Source: Pristionchus mayeri (Eukaryota; Nematoda; Chromadorea; Rhabditida; Neodiplogasteridae). Taken from it: a DNA stretch of 64,000 bases. The first letter of the stretch is position 1. Each line of letters opens with the position of its first letter. Under the pieces are notes generated by a model. It searched no databases, was not told the origin of the DNA, and saw only the letters and a program-made list of their open reading frames with translations. Where the stretch lies: assembly GCA_036245805.1 (NCBI GenBank), contig BTRK01000002.1, forward strand, positions 6,754,689 through 6,818,688. The letters are read 5' to 3'. Positions 12,667 to 23,746 of the stretch are shown here, piece after piece. The translations under genes and the position numbers were made by a program.

Positions 12667-12778
12667 TAGAGTTCGAGCGACGATACCACGGTCTCTTCAT
12701 TTCCCACACTCTCCCACCGCTCGACCGGTCTAGAGAGCGTGGGAAATGAAGAGACGAAGACCCGAATTACGAACTCTA
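12667..12778. mobile_element. Palindromic hairpin MITE, 8-bp duplication GCAGATTG
   Basis: A 112-bp imperfect palindrome starts TAGAGTTCG and ends CGAACTCTA, with inner arms CACTCTCCCACC/GAGAGCGTGGGAAATGAAG. It is flanked on both sides by GCAGATTG (12659-12666 and 12779-12786). The 8-bp duplication and short palindromic structure fit a hAT-type non-autonomous element. It belongs to the GAGAGAGCGTG-core family described in the findings. Confidence 0.8.
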
Positions 12779-12786
12779 GCAGATTG

Positions 12787-13977
12787 GAAGGCTGAGCGTC
12801 GTTCTTTGTTCGCACGATCCTTGAGAAAAGGGGGAAATACATGAACTACGCAAACTGCATATTGCGCAATCACGACAAATTTCTGGGGTGTGTACTCCAT
12901 GTACTCAGAAGTGATCGGTTGTTTGTCCGACTTTAAACGTTAATTACAATAGTTCTCACAATTCCCAATGGTCAATGATTTGTCCAGAAGTGTTTCGCGG
13001 TATTACCGTCGTATCGTAACAGTCTTGCAGGAAAATTCAACGATTTTTACGTGTAAAGGGAAGACTGGAAGATAGAGACGCGGAAGCCATTAGGAGTGAC
13101 GGGCAGACAATTGCCGAAGAAACCCCGACAAGTGGAAACATCGATCTTTTCAACAGGATGCAGCACTGGGGCTTGGATAAATATTGATCGTGATATTGAA
13201 GGGAAGACAATCCAAAAAGAGTGGGGAGATGCTTGAGCGTCGATTCTTGTTCTAACGAGCATTGCGGAAAAGGGAAAACAATCACAATATTTCGCGAAGC
13301 ATATGACTGCGCAATTGCTAGATGCTGAAACAAGGTATTGAGTATTTTTTTTGTAAATAACACTATTTGAAAGTGTAAGCTCTTGAGCAGCAGAGTTCAA
13401 CGCGATTTATTAGTAATGGCGCTAGAATGCTGTACCATCAATGGAAAAAATAAAACCAATCGCGGTTTCGTAGGATGTAACTTTCACTACATGACCGCTT
13501 TTTTTACAAACACCAGTATCCTTTCCCCATTCAGTCTAATACACATTTTCCTTCTAGTTTTGTGGCCGTCAGGGAAATGATTCATTGTGCATTGAGCAAA
13601 TATTGACGTGTTAATTGCATGTACGATGATTCACTCTTTCTTCCTCGTCATGTATTTGTCATCAACTGAAGAAGGATTTTGGACATCATCAACTGGCTTA
13701 AATGCAAAGGAAATGCTATTCAGTACATATGCACGCTAAATTTGCAGGGTTTACACTCATTTCCTCTCTCTCTCTCTCATTTCCTCGCGGGAAAATACCC
13801 TAATTAAGAATAAATGGTCTCTCTGCGTGCGCGGCAGTACAGCATTCCATCAAAAAAAATTCCGACTTCAATTTCTTGCCCTCAGTGAAAGACATCGACC
13901 GGAGATTCACAACTCCATAATGGATATGAAAACATTCATTCACTTTTCCCTTTAGAAATACTCGCGGCGACCATCCG
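12787..13977. other. No recognisable gene
   Basis: No protein-like frame. A CTCTCTCTCTCTC tract lies near 13764. Words shared with 11.6 kb (CTGGGGTGTGTAC) show this is partly repeat-derived. Confidence 0.4.
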
Positions 13978-14000
13978 CCTACACTAATTATCGACGCCCG

Positions 14001-14095
14001 AGGAATCGTCTGACTCTCTCCGAACCACACGCTCTCTCTCGCGATCAGAGTGAGCGAGAGAGCGTATGATATGGAGAGAGCGAGACTATTGCTCG
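14001..14095. mobile_element. Palindromic hairpin MITE flanked by a 22-bp direct repeat
   Basis: Arms GTCTGACTCTCTCC and GGAGAGAGCGAGAC surround the core ACGCTCTCTCTCGCG/GCGAGAGAGCGTA. GCCTACACTAATTRTCGAC is present on both sides (about 13977-13997 and 14095-14115), a longer direct repeat than the 8-9 bp seen at sister copies. Confidence 0.65.
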
Positions 14096-14118
14096 CCTAC
14101 ACTAATTGTCGACACCCA

Positions 14119-15080
14119 CTTAAAACAATAATTGTATTGCAGATCGAACAATTTTACAGATTGAACTATGCATTTGTAACTACAACATTTTACAACTACA
14201 ACACGTATTCAGTTGTATTATCAACATTTGAATGTTGTAGCTGCTTGAATATGTTTGAAGATCTAAGTCAACAACTAAACGTGTGCGTCCTTTATAAATC
14301 TTTGTGGTTCAACATGCAAATGTAGATCAATGAGTACATTCCCAGAGTGTTAATGTAACCCTGCTCAAAAGGCACCAGGTTGGATGATAACCAACTGGAT
14401 GATATCCAAAAAATGGACCTTCTGTAGAACTTTAACAGAATGTTTTTGGTACTTGGGGAACCTACTGTGAAGGTACAGAAGGGTCCATTTTGTGGTTCTT
14501 ATCCAGTAGGTTACCATTGGACGGTGATCATCCGAGCTAGTGACTCAAAGTCAGACAGGGTCTAAAAACCTGATTTATCGCCTCCAGACTGCGAACAGCC
14601 ATCGTAAATTGTTTATTCACTAATCCCTCGTCAGTTTACGAGTCTCAGACGTAATTAAGGAAACGAGTTTCAGTGGGTAGTTGAGCCGCAGTAATAAATC
14701 ATTAACCAGATACATGGAATAGACGACGAAGGAAACACCTGGGAGAATTCGATTTTACAAGAAATTTGAAGAAACGGTTTTGCAACGATCAACTAGAACA
14801 ATGGTACAGCTCGTCTCTACTACTAGTCCGAAATTAGGCTGATTCAGTCTGGACTGCCCACATTTTCCCCAACCTTGGAACTAGACCATATAAAACCTCA
14901 TCCTGACATTTCTCACTGAATTCCCTGGATATCAGTACAAAAAATGTGGCTCCGGAAAACAGGTCTACACTTTATCTTAGTTCATACAAGATCTGAGGGT
15001 GCTATCACAGTATCGGGTAACGCAACACATACAAGCATTGCTTAACAAATACGAACAAATACGAGGAGGTATCGGTGATT
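14119..15080. other. No gene; SINE scrap and a weak hairpin
   Basis: GGCTGATTCAGTCTGGACTG at about 14838 matches the SINE body at about 20376. TGGATGATATCCAAAAAATG (about 14397) and GGGTCCATTTTGTGG (about 14484) form part of an imperfect inverted repeat spanning about 14370-14520. No coding potential was recognised. Confidence 0.4.
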
Positions 15081-15081
15081 T

Positions 15082-16786
15082 TTAGAATCGAGCAGATGTT
15101 TTCTGGTGGGTCTCCGGCAGAAGAGGGTTGGTCTGAGCGTTCTCACAGGTCTGGTACCGAGAGTAGAGATCCTGAAAATCATTTTGAATAACATGCTTAT
15201 TTGAGAATAGTGAGGTTATTTCCCGACAATGTTATCGAGAATGTTCAACAGTGGTGAAAAATACTTGCAGAGAGTATTGCGTATGAAGTACATAGAGAAT
15301 AGAGACTAGTGTCACGAGCGCAGAATAATATATTTCCCATTGGCTAGGTACGAGCAAGACTAGAGAGTATTGCTCGCATGAGCTATTGCATCGCGGTACC
15401 ATCCAAACTCCCTATATATTCCAGGACATTACTATATTGTAAAGTAACAAATCAATTGCCGCACAATCATAGCCATATGCAACTCCCGAATTCCCGACAT
15501 GTACTCCTGCTGGCAGTCAGTGATAGGCGTGATTGGTGTGTCTGCAATTGCATATGGTTACGGTAGCCGACCTTCACCAAGTATCACGAAAAGTAATGGA
15601 ATTAATGAAGAAACATGCTCGTAGTCTCGTCCGCTCCAGTTGCGCCAGCAGCCGCGCCCGCATCACGGACCGCCTGCGGAGAGCGCGCACCGCCCGAGCG
15701 CGTGACCTAAATGGTTTGATTGGAAAACTAATTAGGCTGATGATGCAATTGGTAATCAAATGCGTGGGCGAGAAATCCCGATAGATTGCTAAGTGATCGT
15801 GAGATCTAGAAGATAAAGCTTTCTTTTCATCTCATTCGTTGTGCACGATTTCGAAATTACAGAGAGACAATTGTGGTAATATGTAATACATTTTTTTTTC
15901 TATTTCCAAGACGACAATTGAGTACTCACCGCCTGTGCCCGCAAGCCTTTGAGATTTCAAATAACATCCTATGCACTTTATTCATTATTCATATTTTTAC
16001 AAATTCCAAAGAATTCAAAGAAATCATACGCATTTGACCGTGCAATTGCGTATTCAATACACTTCTCCTGGGAATCAAGTGGCTTCCGATGGCTTCATCT
16101 AAGCAATTTGTACCCTACTTCCATCTCGTTAGGCAGGTGCCCACTAAGTGGAACTTATGAGTGTTTGTCTCCCCGTGAGATCTCGTGACACCCATTGCTG
16201 GAATCTGACTACAATTCGGAGTGGGAGTCAAACTTTAGAGGGCGTTTCCCGTGTTTTTCTTCTCCCACCTACTTCAACCCTTCAACGCATACGATCGGGC
16301 CAAGAGAAACATAAAACCTAACAGACGACGATGTAAGAGACAAAGAAAGTAAAGTTATACTTTAGCAGGCGTTTTTCCCATGGTTTTTCTTCTAACCTAC
16401 CGTGATATGTCACTACGCGCATGTTGGGGCCGTGGGGAAAACACTACGCATTGCTTCCTAACACTCAATAGAGAAGAAAAACATGGAACCTAAGAGATAT
16501 TGATAGTTCCACTACAAGGCTTTGTACACATTTTGCAGATTTCTTTGGCCACTGTGGATACAAAATCTAGAATATATATCTTATACTTGCTATAAATAAT
16601 ATGTAACTGTACCCTTCGAAGCACATAGCGGTGGGCGTAGGGATGGCCGAGCGCGCGCTTTTCCCATCCATCCGAGAAGGTCATCTACAGATAAAGATTT
16701 TTGCCTATTGGGAATTAATTGAAAATATTTACCTGCGCGGCAGAGAGCGCGAGTACTGAGGCAAGGATGATGAGAGAGGTGTTCAT
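15082..16786 (-). pseudogene. Small secreted protein gene, copy 1 (probably decaying)
   Basis: Exon 1 (about 16733-16786) encodes the signal peptide MNTSLIILASVLALSAAQ and ends in a GTAAAT donor. Further exons shared with the 22-23.7 kb copy read WPKKSAKCVQSLVVELSISL (near 16490-16550), DCQQEYMSGIRELHMAMI (near 15470-15545) and the terminal RYQTCENAQTNPLLPETHQK ending SARF-stop (15082-15175). Compared with copy 2, the exon near 16120-16190 changes frame after GETNT, and the exon near 15620-15715 has GCATGT where copy 2 has a GTAAGT donor. I infer a damaged paralogue of a secreted, cysteine-poor protein. The family was not recognised and the internal exon chain is incomplete. Confidence 0.45.
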
Positions 16787-18434
16787 TACTGAAATGTGCA
16801 ATGGGTTATAAAAGTGAGTATACTGAAATGCAAAGGATTGAGACGCAAATATACACAATCGAAAATAAAGACATTTTAATATCTCAATATGGAATTTGGA
16901 TACGTACAAGAGTGAGGAAGAAAATGCATAAAGGGGGGAGAGGAAATACGGAGCAGAGATAGCGCACCTTTTTCGTCTCGACTAGATTTGCTTCTGAAGC
17001 CGCCTGGGCGGGACTTCTCAACTTTTCCCATCCAGGCTCCACCCACTTTGATTGTCGGTGGATTTATGTTTTGAAGTGAAAATGGACCTGAGTTCATTGG
17101 TTCCACAAAATTAAGAATATCCACATGACTGAGAGGGTGTTGTTGAAAATATTAGTGCAGCAGGTGCAACAAGAATTTAGAATGAGAATTAAGACTAGCA
17201 AGCAACGGTGTGAGCGTATGGAAAATCAGAAATCGGAATTGTCCCGTGGTGGCCAAAACGAAATCCTAGATCACTGCTTGGAACATCAATATCTGAACTA
17301 CGCTGCGTCTTACTTTCCCTCTTCAGGTACTCTTATTCTTTTCCGCTGTTATGTCTTCAAGAGAACTCCGTAGATAATCTTGATGTCTCCTTTCCCCGTC
17401 CATTAATTCCCGTTTTGAATAGACAAAATAAGTCTAACTGGTTCTCTGAATGCCCTTCGCCCATTAGTTTCAACACACCACTACTCGATTCACGAGTAGT
17501 GCAAATTAGGGAGTTCTCGAAAATACCGGTGCGGGTGTTACGCGAATTCTCAATACGCACTGAAGCCAAATTTCTGAAACATCTCCACTTTTACAAAATC
17601 AACAACATCTCGGCAAACCCGAGCAAAACATGTGAAGCTTGAGTTCTGAAGATCGCTTTACGTTCTATTTTCACTCTTTTTGTGCATGGATTCTACTCAC
17701 CACCTTCTAATCAACTACATTTCAAGCAAAGCCCCACAAATAACAAGACAGAAATATCCCACTCCCTGGAGGTGGTTGAGACGCCTACTCAGAACTATAT
17801 TCTGCTAAGCTTCCTGGATGAGTAACCCCTTCCCACTCAAAACTCGAACCGCTTGCTCCTCATTAGCGAATCAGCGTTTGGTCACCAGACTTGATCGTCA
17901 TGATCATGAATAACTTCTGCAGAAGTGTATCGATATGATTGAATCACTTCAACATCTCTAAATAACTTATGAATGGCGTCAGAAACAAGACAAGAGTGCT
18001 AATCAGAGAACTCCACCTACTCCAGAAGCTTAAAGAAGCTCATTTGGTTTCACGCTAAATCGGGCACCTTATTTGAAGAAGAGGCTTAGTTAGATAGTAT
18101 ATGAAACTTCAGGAAGCCTACCATGCATCTCAGAGAAATGCATAGCAGGAGTAAATCGCGAAGAAAATTTCAAAAACTGCATCCACTAAAGCTCACCACG
18201 TGAAACTGATTTATTAGAGATTCTCGATAACCATTTCAGTACTTTATTGCTTCATCGTAAACGTCAATCCCAAAGGAATACCGTCATGAAGCCAGACATC
18301 GTTATGGCTACACTTATTGCTCATTTTACTCGGAATCTTTTGCTGATTTACTAGAATGCATATGTTTTCATCATTTGTGAAATCTGGCTATCAGACAACG
18401 AAAAGGTATATTTATGATTCTCAGACATGATGTA

Positions 18435-18919
18435 CAGTACGTGCAAATCGCCTTGGTCATGTGCTTGCGCGGCGCTGCGCGGCGGAGCGCGGCTTGCGCG
18501 GATTGATTTTGCGTAAAGAATATTGCTTTTCACGATTCGAACCTATTATTTTCGAATTCTCCGTAAAATTTCGCATCGGAAGGACTATTCATTCATATTT
18601 TTAGAAAAAGAAATCAATATTTTGAATTCTGTAATGCTGCAACCTACCGTAATCCCAGTTTGCGATACTGTCGCTATCGTAAAGTGAGATTACGGTAGGG
18701 TGCAGAAATTCCGCATTCAAAATATTGATTTATAAATATAAATATATCTTTAAAAATATGAATGAATACTCCTTTCGATGGGAAATTTTACGGAGAATTC
18801 GAAAGTAATAGGTTCGAATCGTGAAAAATAATATTCATCCCGCAAAATCAATCCGCGTAAGCCGCACGCCGCCGCGCAGCGCGGCGCACGCACATGGTCA
18901 AGGCGATTAGCACGTACTG
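18435..18919. mobile_element. Foldback MITE, Tc1/mariner type (TA duplication)
   Basis: The element begins CAGTACGTGCAAATCGCC and ends GGCGATTAGCACGTACTG between TA dinucleotides. The arms run inward for about 240 bp, with GC-rich GCGCGGCGCTGCGCGGC-like parts, down to a centre near 18672 (TACGGTAGG/CCTACCGTA). It has no coding capacity. TA target and CAGT termini fit a non-autonomous Tc1-like element. It is absent from the duplicate segment, so it inserted after the duplication. Confidence 0.8.
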
Positions 18920-19179
18920 TATACGAAAAACCTTGAGGTTGAAATCTGCAGAAAAGCAATCAGGGAAGTTTGCAAACTAAATGACTGCATTCAGGTGCAC
19001 AATAAATAGTGCTTTATCTCACGTAGCTATACAGAAAATTTATCTAAATATGGCGTAATTGTATAGCGAAGGACTCGTGTATAGCTCATGTTTGTTTACC
19101 GTCTAGTAAGACTTGTATCCTAGAAAAGGGTTCATTCTAACGAGCTCTGTGACCAATCGCGAGATGTAAAAAAGGTAAA

Positions 19180-19445
19180 AGGTAAAGGTACAGCCACATC
19201 AAGCGATTTTACAGTCGTGAACGACTACGCTAGGTGGTGTAGTGCGGTGAGGCCGAATACTGCTAGGACTACGTATCCCTGATGTCCAAAGTGCTTCTAG
19301 GGAACGTTGCCTTTCGCGACCGAGGTCACTACCAATTTACCGACCCCGGGGGGATGGAGGGCTTGGTCTGCCCAGGCGGGGGATCGAACTCGCAACCCTT
19401 GTATGACGAGCGGCGCCTCACACCACTGCGCCACCCATGCCCATA
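19180..19445 (-). repeat. tRNA-derived SINE, full length
   Basis: Read on the minus strand it begins GGGCATGGGTGGCGCAGTGG (A-box-like TGGCGCAGTGG) and has GGGTTGCGAGTTCGATCC (B-box-like) about 40 bases on. After an unrelated body it ends CTGTACCTTTACCTTTTACC. The internal pol III promoter layout and simple tail define a SINE. Its head differs from the element at 20309-20575 although the tails match. Confidence 0.75.
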
Positions 19446-19924
19446 AGTGGGTGGCGCAGATGCATTGCTCCTAAATACAAATGTAAATAGCTTATTTCGA
19501 ACTTTCCAAATATCACTGAAATTTAAGCTCATGAAAATCAAATTCGAATATATTAGGAAGCTAAAAAGAATGGAAACAATGTAGTAAATGCGCAGTTGCA
19601 ATGTTCATAATCAAGAGTGTCAGCTATGGGAAGCTGCGCTGGATATCTTAGATGGTGGGAAAAACGGAGATTAAGTCTCATTTGTATTTTTTGCATCCAA
19701 GGATAAACGAGAAGATGAACAATTTGCCAAGTTTGAGAAAGTTAAACCCTTTGCAATTGCATATCGATTTTCTCCCCATCCTAAGAGCATTCCCATTTAC
19801 TTTATGTCCCATTATGGCTGCCTAAGCATGCATGCTCACGATAGGATGTGGAGTTCGAGAATGTGGGACTGCTCTCCTCCACCTTTGTACCTCTCCTCCA
19901 CCTTTGTAAGGACAAGTACAAATA

Positions 19925-21107
19925 TTAGATTGTTCGGAAAGTTTCTTTCTTTTTTCATGTATGCACATTTTTCACTTCTCCTTTATTTAACCTTGACCTC
20001 TTATCTTATCTTATGGTTTTATCTTATGGTTTTTTTTGTAGTTGCTGTGGGCTTGGATACTCTCTATAACAACCAGTAGTGCATACCGTTTCGATCAATA
20101 GATCTTCAGCAAAGGAGGTCCGAAGTTAGCCTAGTCGACTTTTCACAGCGATTTTTAAAGGCACACATTTCTTTGCAGAACAGAGATAGGCATACAAATG
20201 ACCCACTATTGTGAATTACGTCAAATAAGGTTATTAGTAAACATAAAGTTTTAAATCTAGCACGTATTACCTAATCTAGCGAAGTGTCGATTGGATAATC
20301 CGCACTAAAAGGTAAAGGTACATCCCGTCTTCGAGACTGGGCTCGCGGGAGAACACTGCTAGGCCAGTGTTAATATGGGCTGATTCAGTCTGGAGTGCCC
20401 ACCTTTTCGCCAGACCTATTTACCTGCGTGATCTAGTCACGACTACCAATTCCCCGTCCACAATGGGTGGGCGCCTTGGTGGGGCGGAGACGGTGTCACG
20501 GCCGGGAATCGAACCCGGGTGGGATGGAATGGGAGGGTGCGCCATAGACCACTACACCACTTCGTCTCTTCGATTTGTTTTTCGAACAGAATTTTGAACT
20601 TATTGTTCCTCCCCCGATCAACCTACAGAACTAAGTGAGTGTTATTTGTGAAGTACATGGCCACTTGCTTTCCCTAATTAGGTGGGAATCCAATTACGTA
20701 TTCATGAGCAGACTTTTTTCAGAATATTTATGCCGAAATTTGAACATCGAAATGGTGACATGTTGATATCTCTCGTCTCTCTCGAAGGTTGAAAGCCTGG
20801 TTTTTCTTTGTTATCATCAATATCAACTCTTACCCTATCATATCGGCTTAATATCGGTAGGCATCTAGTTCTCGGGAAGAAATAACCCAACAAAAAACAC
20901 TGAAATTCTGTTTTTGAGGTGTTTTTGGCATTTGCTAACTTTTGATATTTTTTTCTAGCCTGGTATAAGACCGAGGTACGATTTGAACATACTATAATAT
21001 TCCACCGTCAAGGCCCTTACACATACTCTAGACAAAATAATTGAAGTCGAATGTCACAAGAATTGGCACGAAAAAAATAAAAGAAAGAAACTTTCCGAAC
21101 AACCTAA
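19925..21107. mobile_element. Mariner-type element, decayed, with nested SINE
   Basis: Ends are TTAGATTGTTCGGAAAGTTT (left) and AAACTTTCCGAACAACCTAA (right), inverted repeats of about 26 bp, with TA on both outer sides (19923-19924, 21108-21109). The 1.18-kb interior has no recognisable transposase and contains the SINE at 20309-20575. TTAGGTTG-like termini are typical of mariner elements. Confidence 0.75.
20309..20575 (-). repeat. tRNA-derived SINE, full length
   Basis: On the minus strand it starts near GACGAAGTGGTGTAGTGGTC (A box) and carries CCCGGGTTCGATTCCCGGCC (B box). It ends GGGATGTACCTTTACCTTTT. Its 3' half is shared with the fragments at 1945-2066 and about 14838. It lies inside the mariner-type element 19925-21107. 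Confidence 0.8.
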
Positions 21108-21734
21108 TATTCCAGATTTTACACAATCATGCATTTTGATCTGGTGCGAGGTATTCTCAGCCTCATTGTGTAATAGGTTTCAGAGATTTGAAGCTAATCA
21201 AGATACAATCGATCACAGGTATAGTCGTGCACTATATCTGACAGAAACTGACGACATCACAGAACAATTCAATTCCAATATTCTTTTACATTCTGAATTC
21301 TGCATTTTCAGCATTTTCGAAAGTGTAATAAAAATCTATTAAGTTTTCGCAACGCAATATTAGCAGACAAATGGACTCAATGCGAGCCACTTGAACGAAA
21401 TTAAATATAACTCGATTTATTTTAAACGACGGTAGCATTGCATTCATGATACCGATGACAAAATTAGGGACAAGAAGACGCGAAACACTATACTTCATAA
21501 ACGGGGATATGAAAGCAACAATTACACAAGTTAACCAGAAATACAATTTGGTAAAATAATGTCACTCTTGACTACTGTAAAATACGATATCGATCCAACA
21601 AAAAATTAATAAACACGCAAAGAAATATTTCGAGAAAATGCTTGACTTCGGCATCAAAACCAGAATTGTAGTCAATGGGGTAGATAAGAATTTGAGATAA
21701 TGTGCATGTTTGAGTATCTATCGAGGTAAGGTAG
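21108..21734. other. No recognisable gene
   Basis: AT-rich spacer between the mariner-type element and the second duplicated segment. No coding frame, RNA gene or inverted repeat was recognised. Confidence 0.4.
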
Positions 21735-21743
21735 CCTTGATTT

Positions 21744-23746
21744 TTAGAATCGAGCAGTCTTCTGATGGGTCCCAGGGAGAAGTGGATTGGTCTGAGCGTT
21801 CTCGCAGGTCTGGTACCGAGAGTAGAGCTCCTGAAACAAAAATTCCAAGTTCCCTGTGTCATTGGCACACTGTTCTGTCGTTTCCCGCAAACTTATTCGC
21901 AGAGAAATGCATTTCATAATACATGCAATGCATATTGTTGAGCGCGTCGTCTGAATAGCTGTGTGTGCATTGCCTAGACGAGAGCGAGACTATAGCGTAG
22001 TGTTTGCATGTGCTATTCATGAGCTAACTAGAGAGTGTATTGCATTGCGGTACCATCTACGCCAACTATGTATTCAAGGACATTACTAAATTCCACAGTA
22101 ATTATTCAATTGACTCACAATCATTGCAACATGAAGCTCCCGAATTCCGGCCATGTACTCCTGCTGGCAGTCCGTGATAGCAGTGATGGATGGGTCTGCA
22201 ATTCGGTACGGTTACGGCAGTCGACCTTCCCCAATTGGCGAAATGTCACGAAATTATTGAATAAACTTACTTTTTGCCTCATCCGGTCCGGCCGCGCCAG
22301 CAACCGCGTCCACCTCGCGGGATGCCTGTGGAGAGCGCGCGCCACCGGAGCGTGTCACCTAAATCACTTGGTTGAAACACTAATTAGGTTGCTGATGCTA
22401 GCAACTACATTAAGCAATCAAATGCGTGGGCGAGAAATCCCGATAGGCTGCTATCTAACCGTGAGACCGAGAAGGGAAAGTTTGCTTTTCATCTCATTCG
22501 TTGAGCACGATTTCGAAATTACAGAAAGGAAATTGTGGGAATATTCACTACGATTTTCGATCTTCTTGCATCGTGCGCTGCGAATCCGTGCAATCTATCG
22601 AAATTGCGCCCTATGCACTTTGATGATCATCAATGGCTTTACTAGATGATGATGCGGGCTGATGCGTACGCAGTACGCGTGCTCCCAAGGGCTTCCAATG
22701 GCTTCTCATTTTTATGCATCCATCTCTGGAAAACCGCGTGAATAGCCTCATGTTTTAGCATACACACTGGGAATTTGCCAAAATTGAGTCATATGCACTC
22801 TCAATAAATTTGTGCCCGAAAAGTGCTCAGTATCTTCCCAACAGAAGGCGAAGGCTTTCGATGGCTTCCACTAAGCAATTTGTACCCTACTTCCATCTCG
22901 TTAGGCAGGTGTCCGCTAATTTCAACTTGAGTGTTTGTCTCCCCGTGAGATCTCGTGACACCCATTGCTGGAATCTGACTACAATTCGGAGTGGGAGTCA
23001 AACTTTAGAGGGCGTTTCCCGTGTTTTTCTTCTCCCACCTACTTCAACCCTTCAACGCATACGATCGGGCCAAGAGAAACATAAAACCTAACAGACGACG
23101 ATGTAAGAGACAAAAAAAGTAAAGTTATACTTTAGCAGGCGTTTTTCCCATGGTTTTTCTTCTAACCTACCGTGATATGTCACTACGCGCATGTTGGGGC
23201 CGTGGGGAAAACACTACGCATTGCTTCCTAACACTCAATAGAGAAGAAAAACATGGAACCTAAGAGATATTGATAGTTCCACTACAAGGCTTTGTACACA
23301 TTTTGCAGATTTCTTTGGCCACTGTGGATGGCGTTTTTCCCATGATTTTTCTTCTAACCAGGCAGATATGTCACTATTCGCATGTTTGGGCCATGGGGAA
23401 ATCAATACGCATGGCTTCCAAGCACTCAATAGAGAATGAAAACATCAACCTAAGAGATATGGATAGTTCCACTACAATGCTTTCTACACATTTTGCAGAT
23501 TTCTTTGGCCACTGTGGATGCAAAATCTAGAATATATATCTGCTACGGGCTATAAATAGTATGTAACTGTACCCTTCGAAGCACATAGTGGTGGGAGTAG
23601 GGATGGCTGGCCGCGCGCTTCTCCCATCCATCCGAGAAGGTCATCTACAGATTAAGAGTTTTCCCTATCGGGAATTAATTAAAAATATTTACCTGCGCGG
23701 CAGAGAGTGAGAGTACAGAGGCAAGGATGATGAGAGAGGTGGTCAT
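21744..23746 (-). CDS. Small secreted protein gene, copy 2
   Basis: Exon 1 (23693-23746) encodes signal peptide MTTSLIILASVLSLSAAQ with a GTAAAT donor in phase 0. Conserved downstream exons read WPKKSAKCVESIVVELSISL (about 23455-23515) with a second near-identical copy at about 23265-23328; VTRSGGARSPQASREVDAV (about 22270-22357, donor GTAAGT); PSITAITDCQQEYMAGIREL (about 22125-22204, donor GTGAGT); and terminal RYQTCENAQTNPLLPGTHQK ending TARF-stop. A frame containing QVEISGHLPNEMEVGYKLL lies at about 22800-22960 and may be another exon. The chain of phases is not fully resolved. The product should be secreted. I recognise no family, and the exons are conserved better than the flanks, which argues for a once-functional gene. 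Confidence 0.45.

Larger units (their letters stand above)
15070..19130. repeat. Segmental duplication, copy 1
   Basis: This block aligns collinearly by eye with 21735-26760. Shared landmarks include TAGAATCGAGCAG (15083/21745), CTCCTGCTGGCAGTC (15504/22158), AACGCATACGATCGGGCC (16284/23056), CCGCCTGGGCGGGA (17001/23960) and AACTCGAACCGCTTGCTCCT (17842/24781). The offset grows from about 6.65 to 7.6 kb because of insertions. Copy 1 alone carries the Tc1-type MITE at 18435-18919. Confidence 0.8.

Noticed and set aside
19335..19445. Functional tRNA gene
   Set aside because: Only the A and B boxes are tRNA-like; acceptor and anticodon stems do not pair and a SINE body and tail follow.
20490..20575. 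Functional tRNA gene
   Set aside because: It has good B-box sequence but no proper acceptor pairing and it continues into the SINE body.
22035..22649. 204-codon plus-strand ORF
   Set aside because: It lies antisense to the conserved minus-strand exons of the secreted-protein gene, and its counterpart in the other duplicate is broken.
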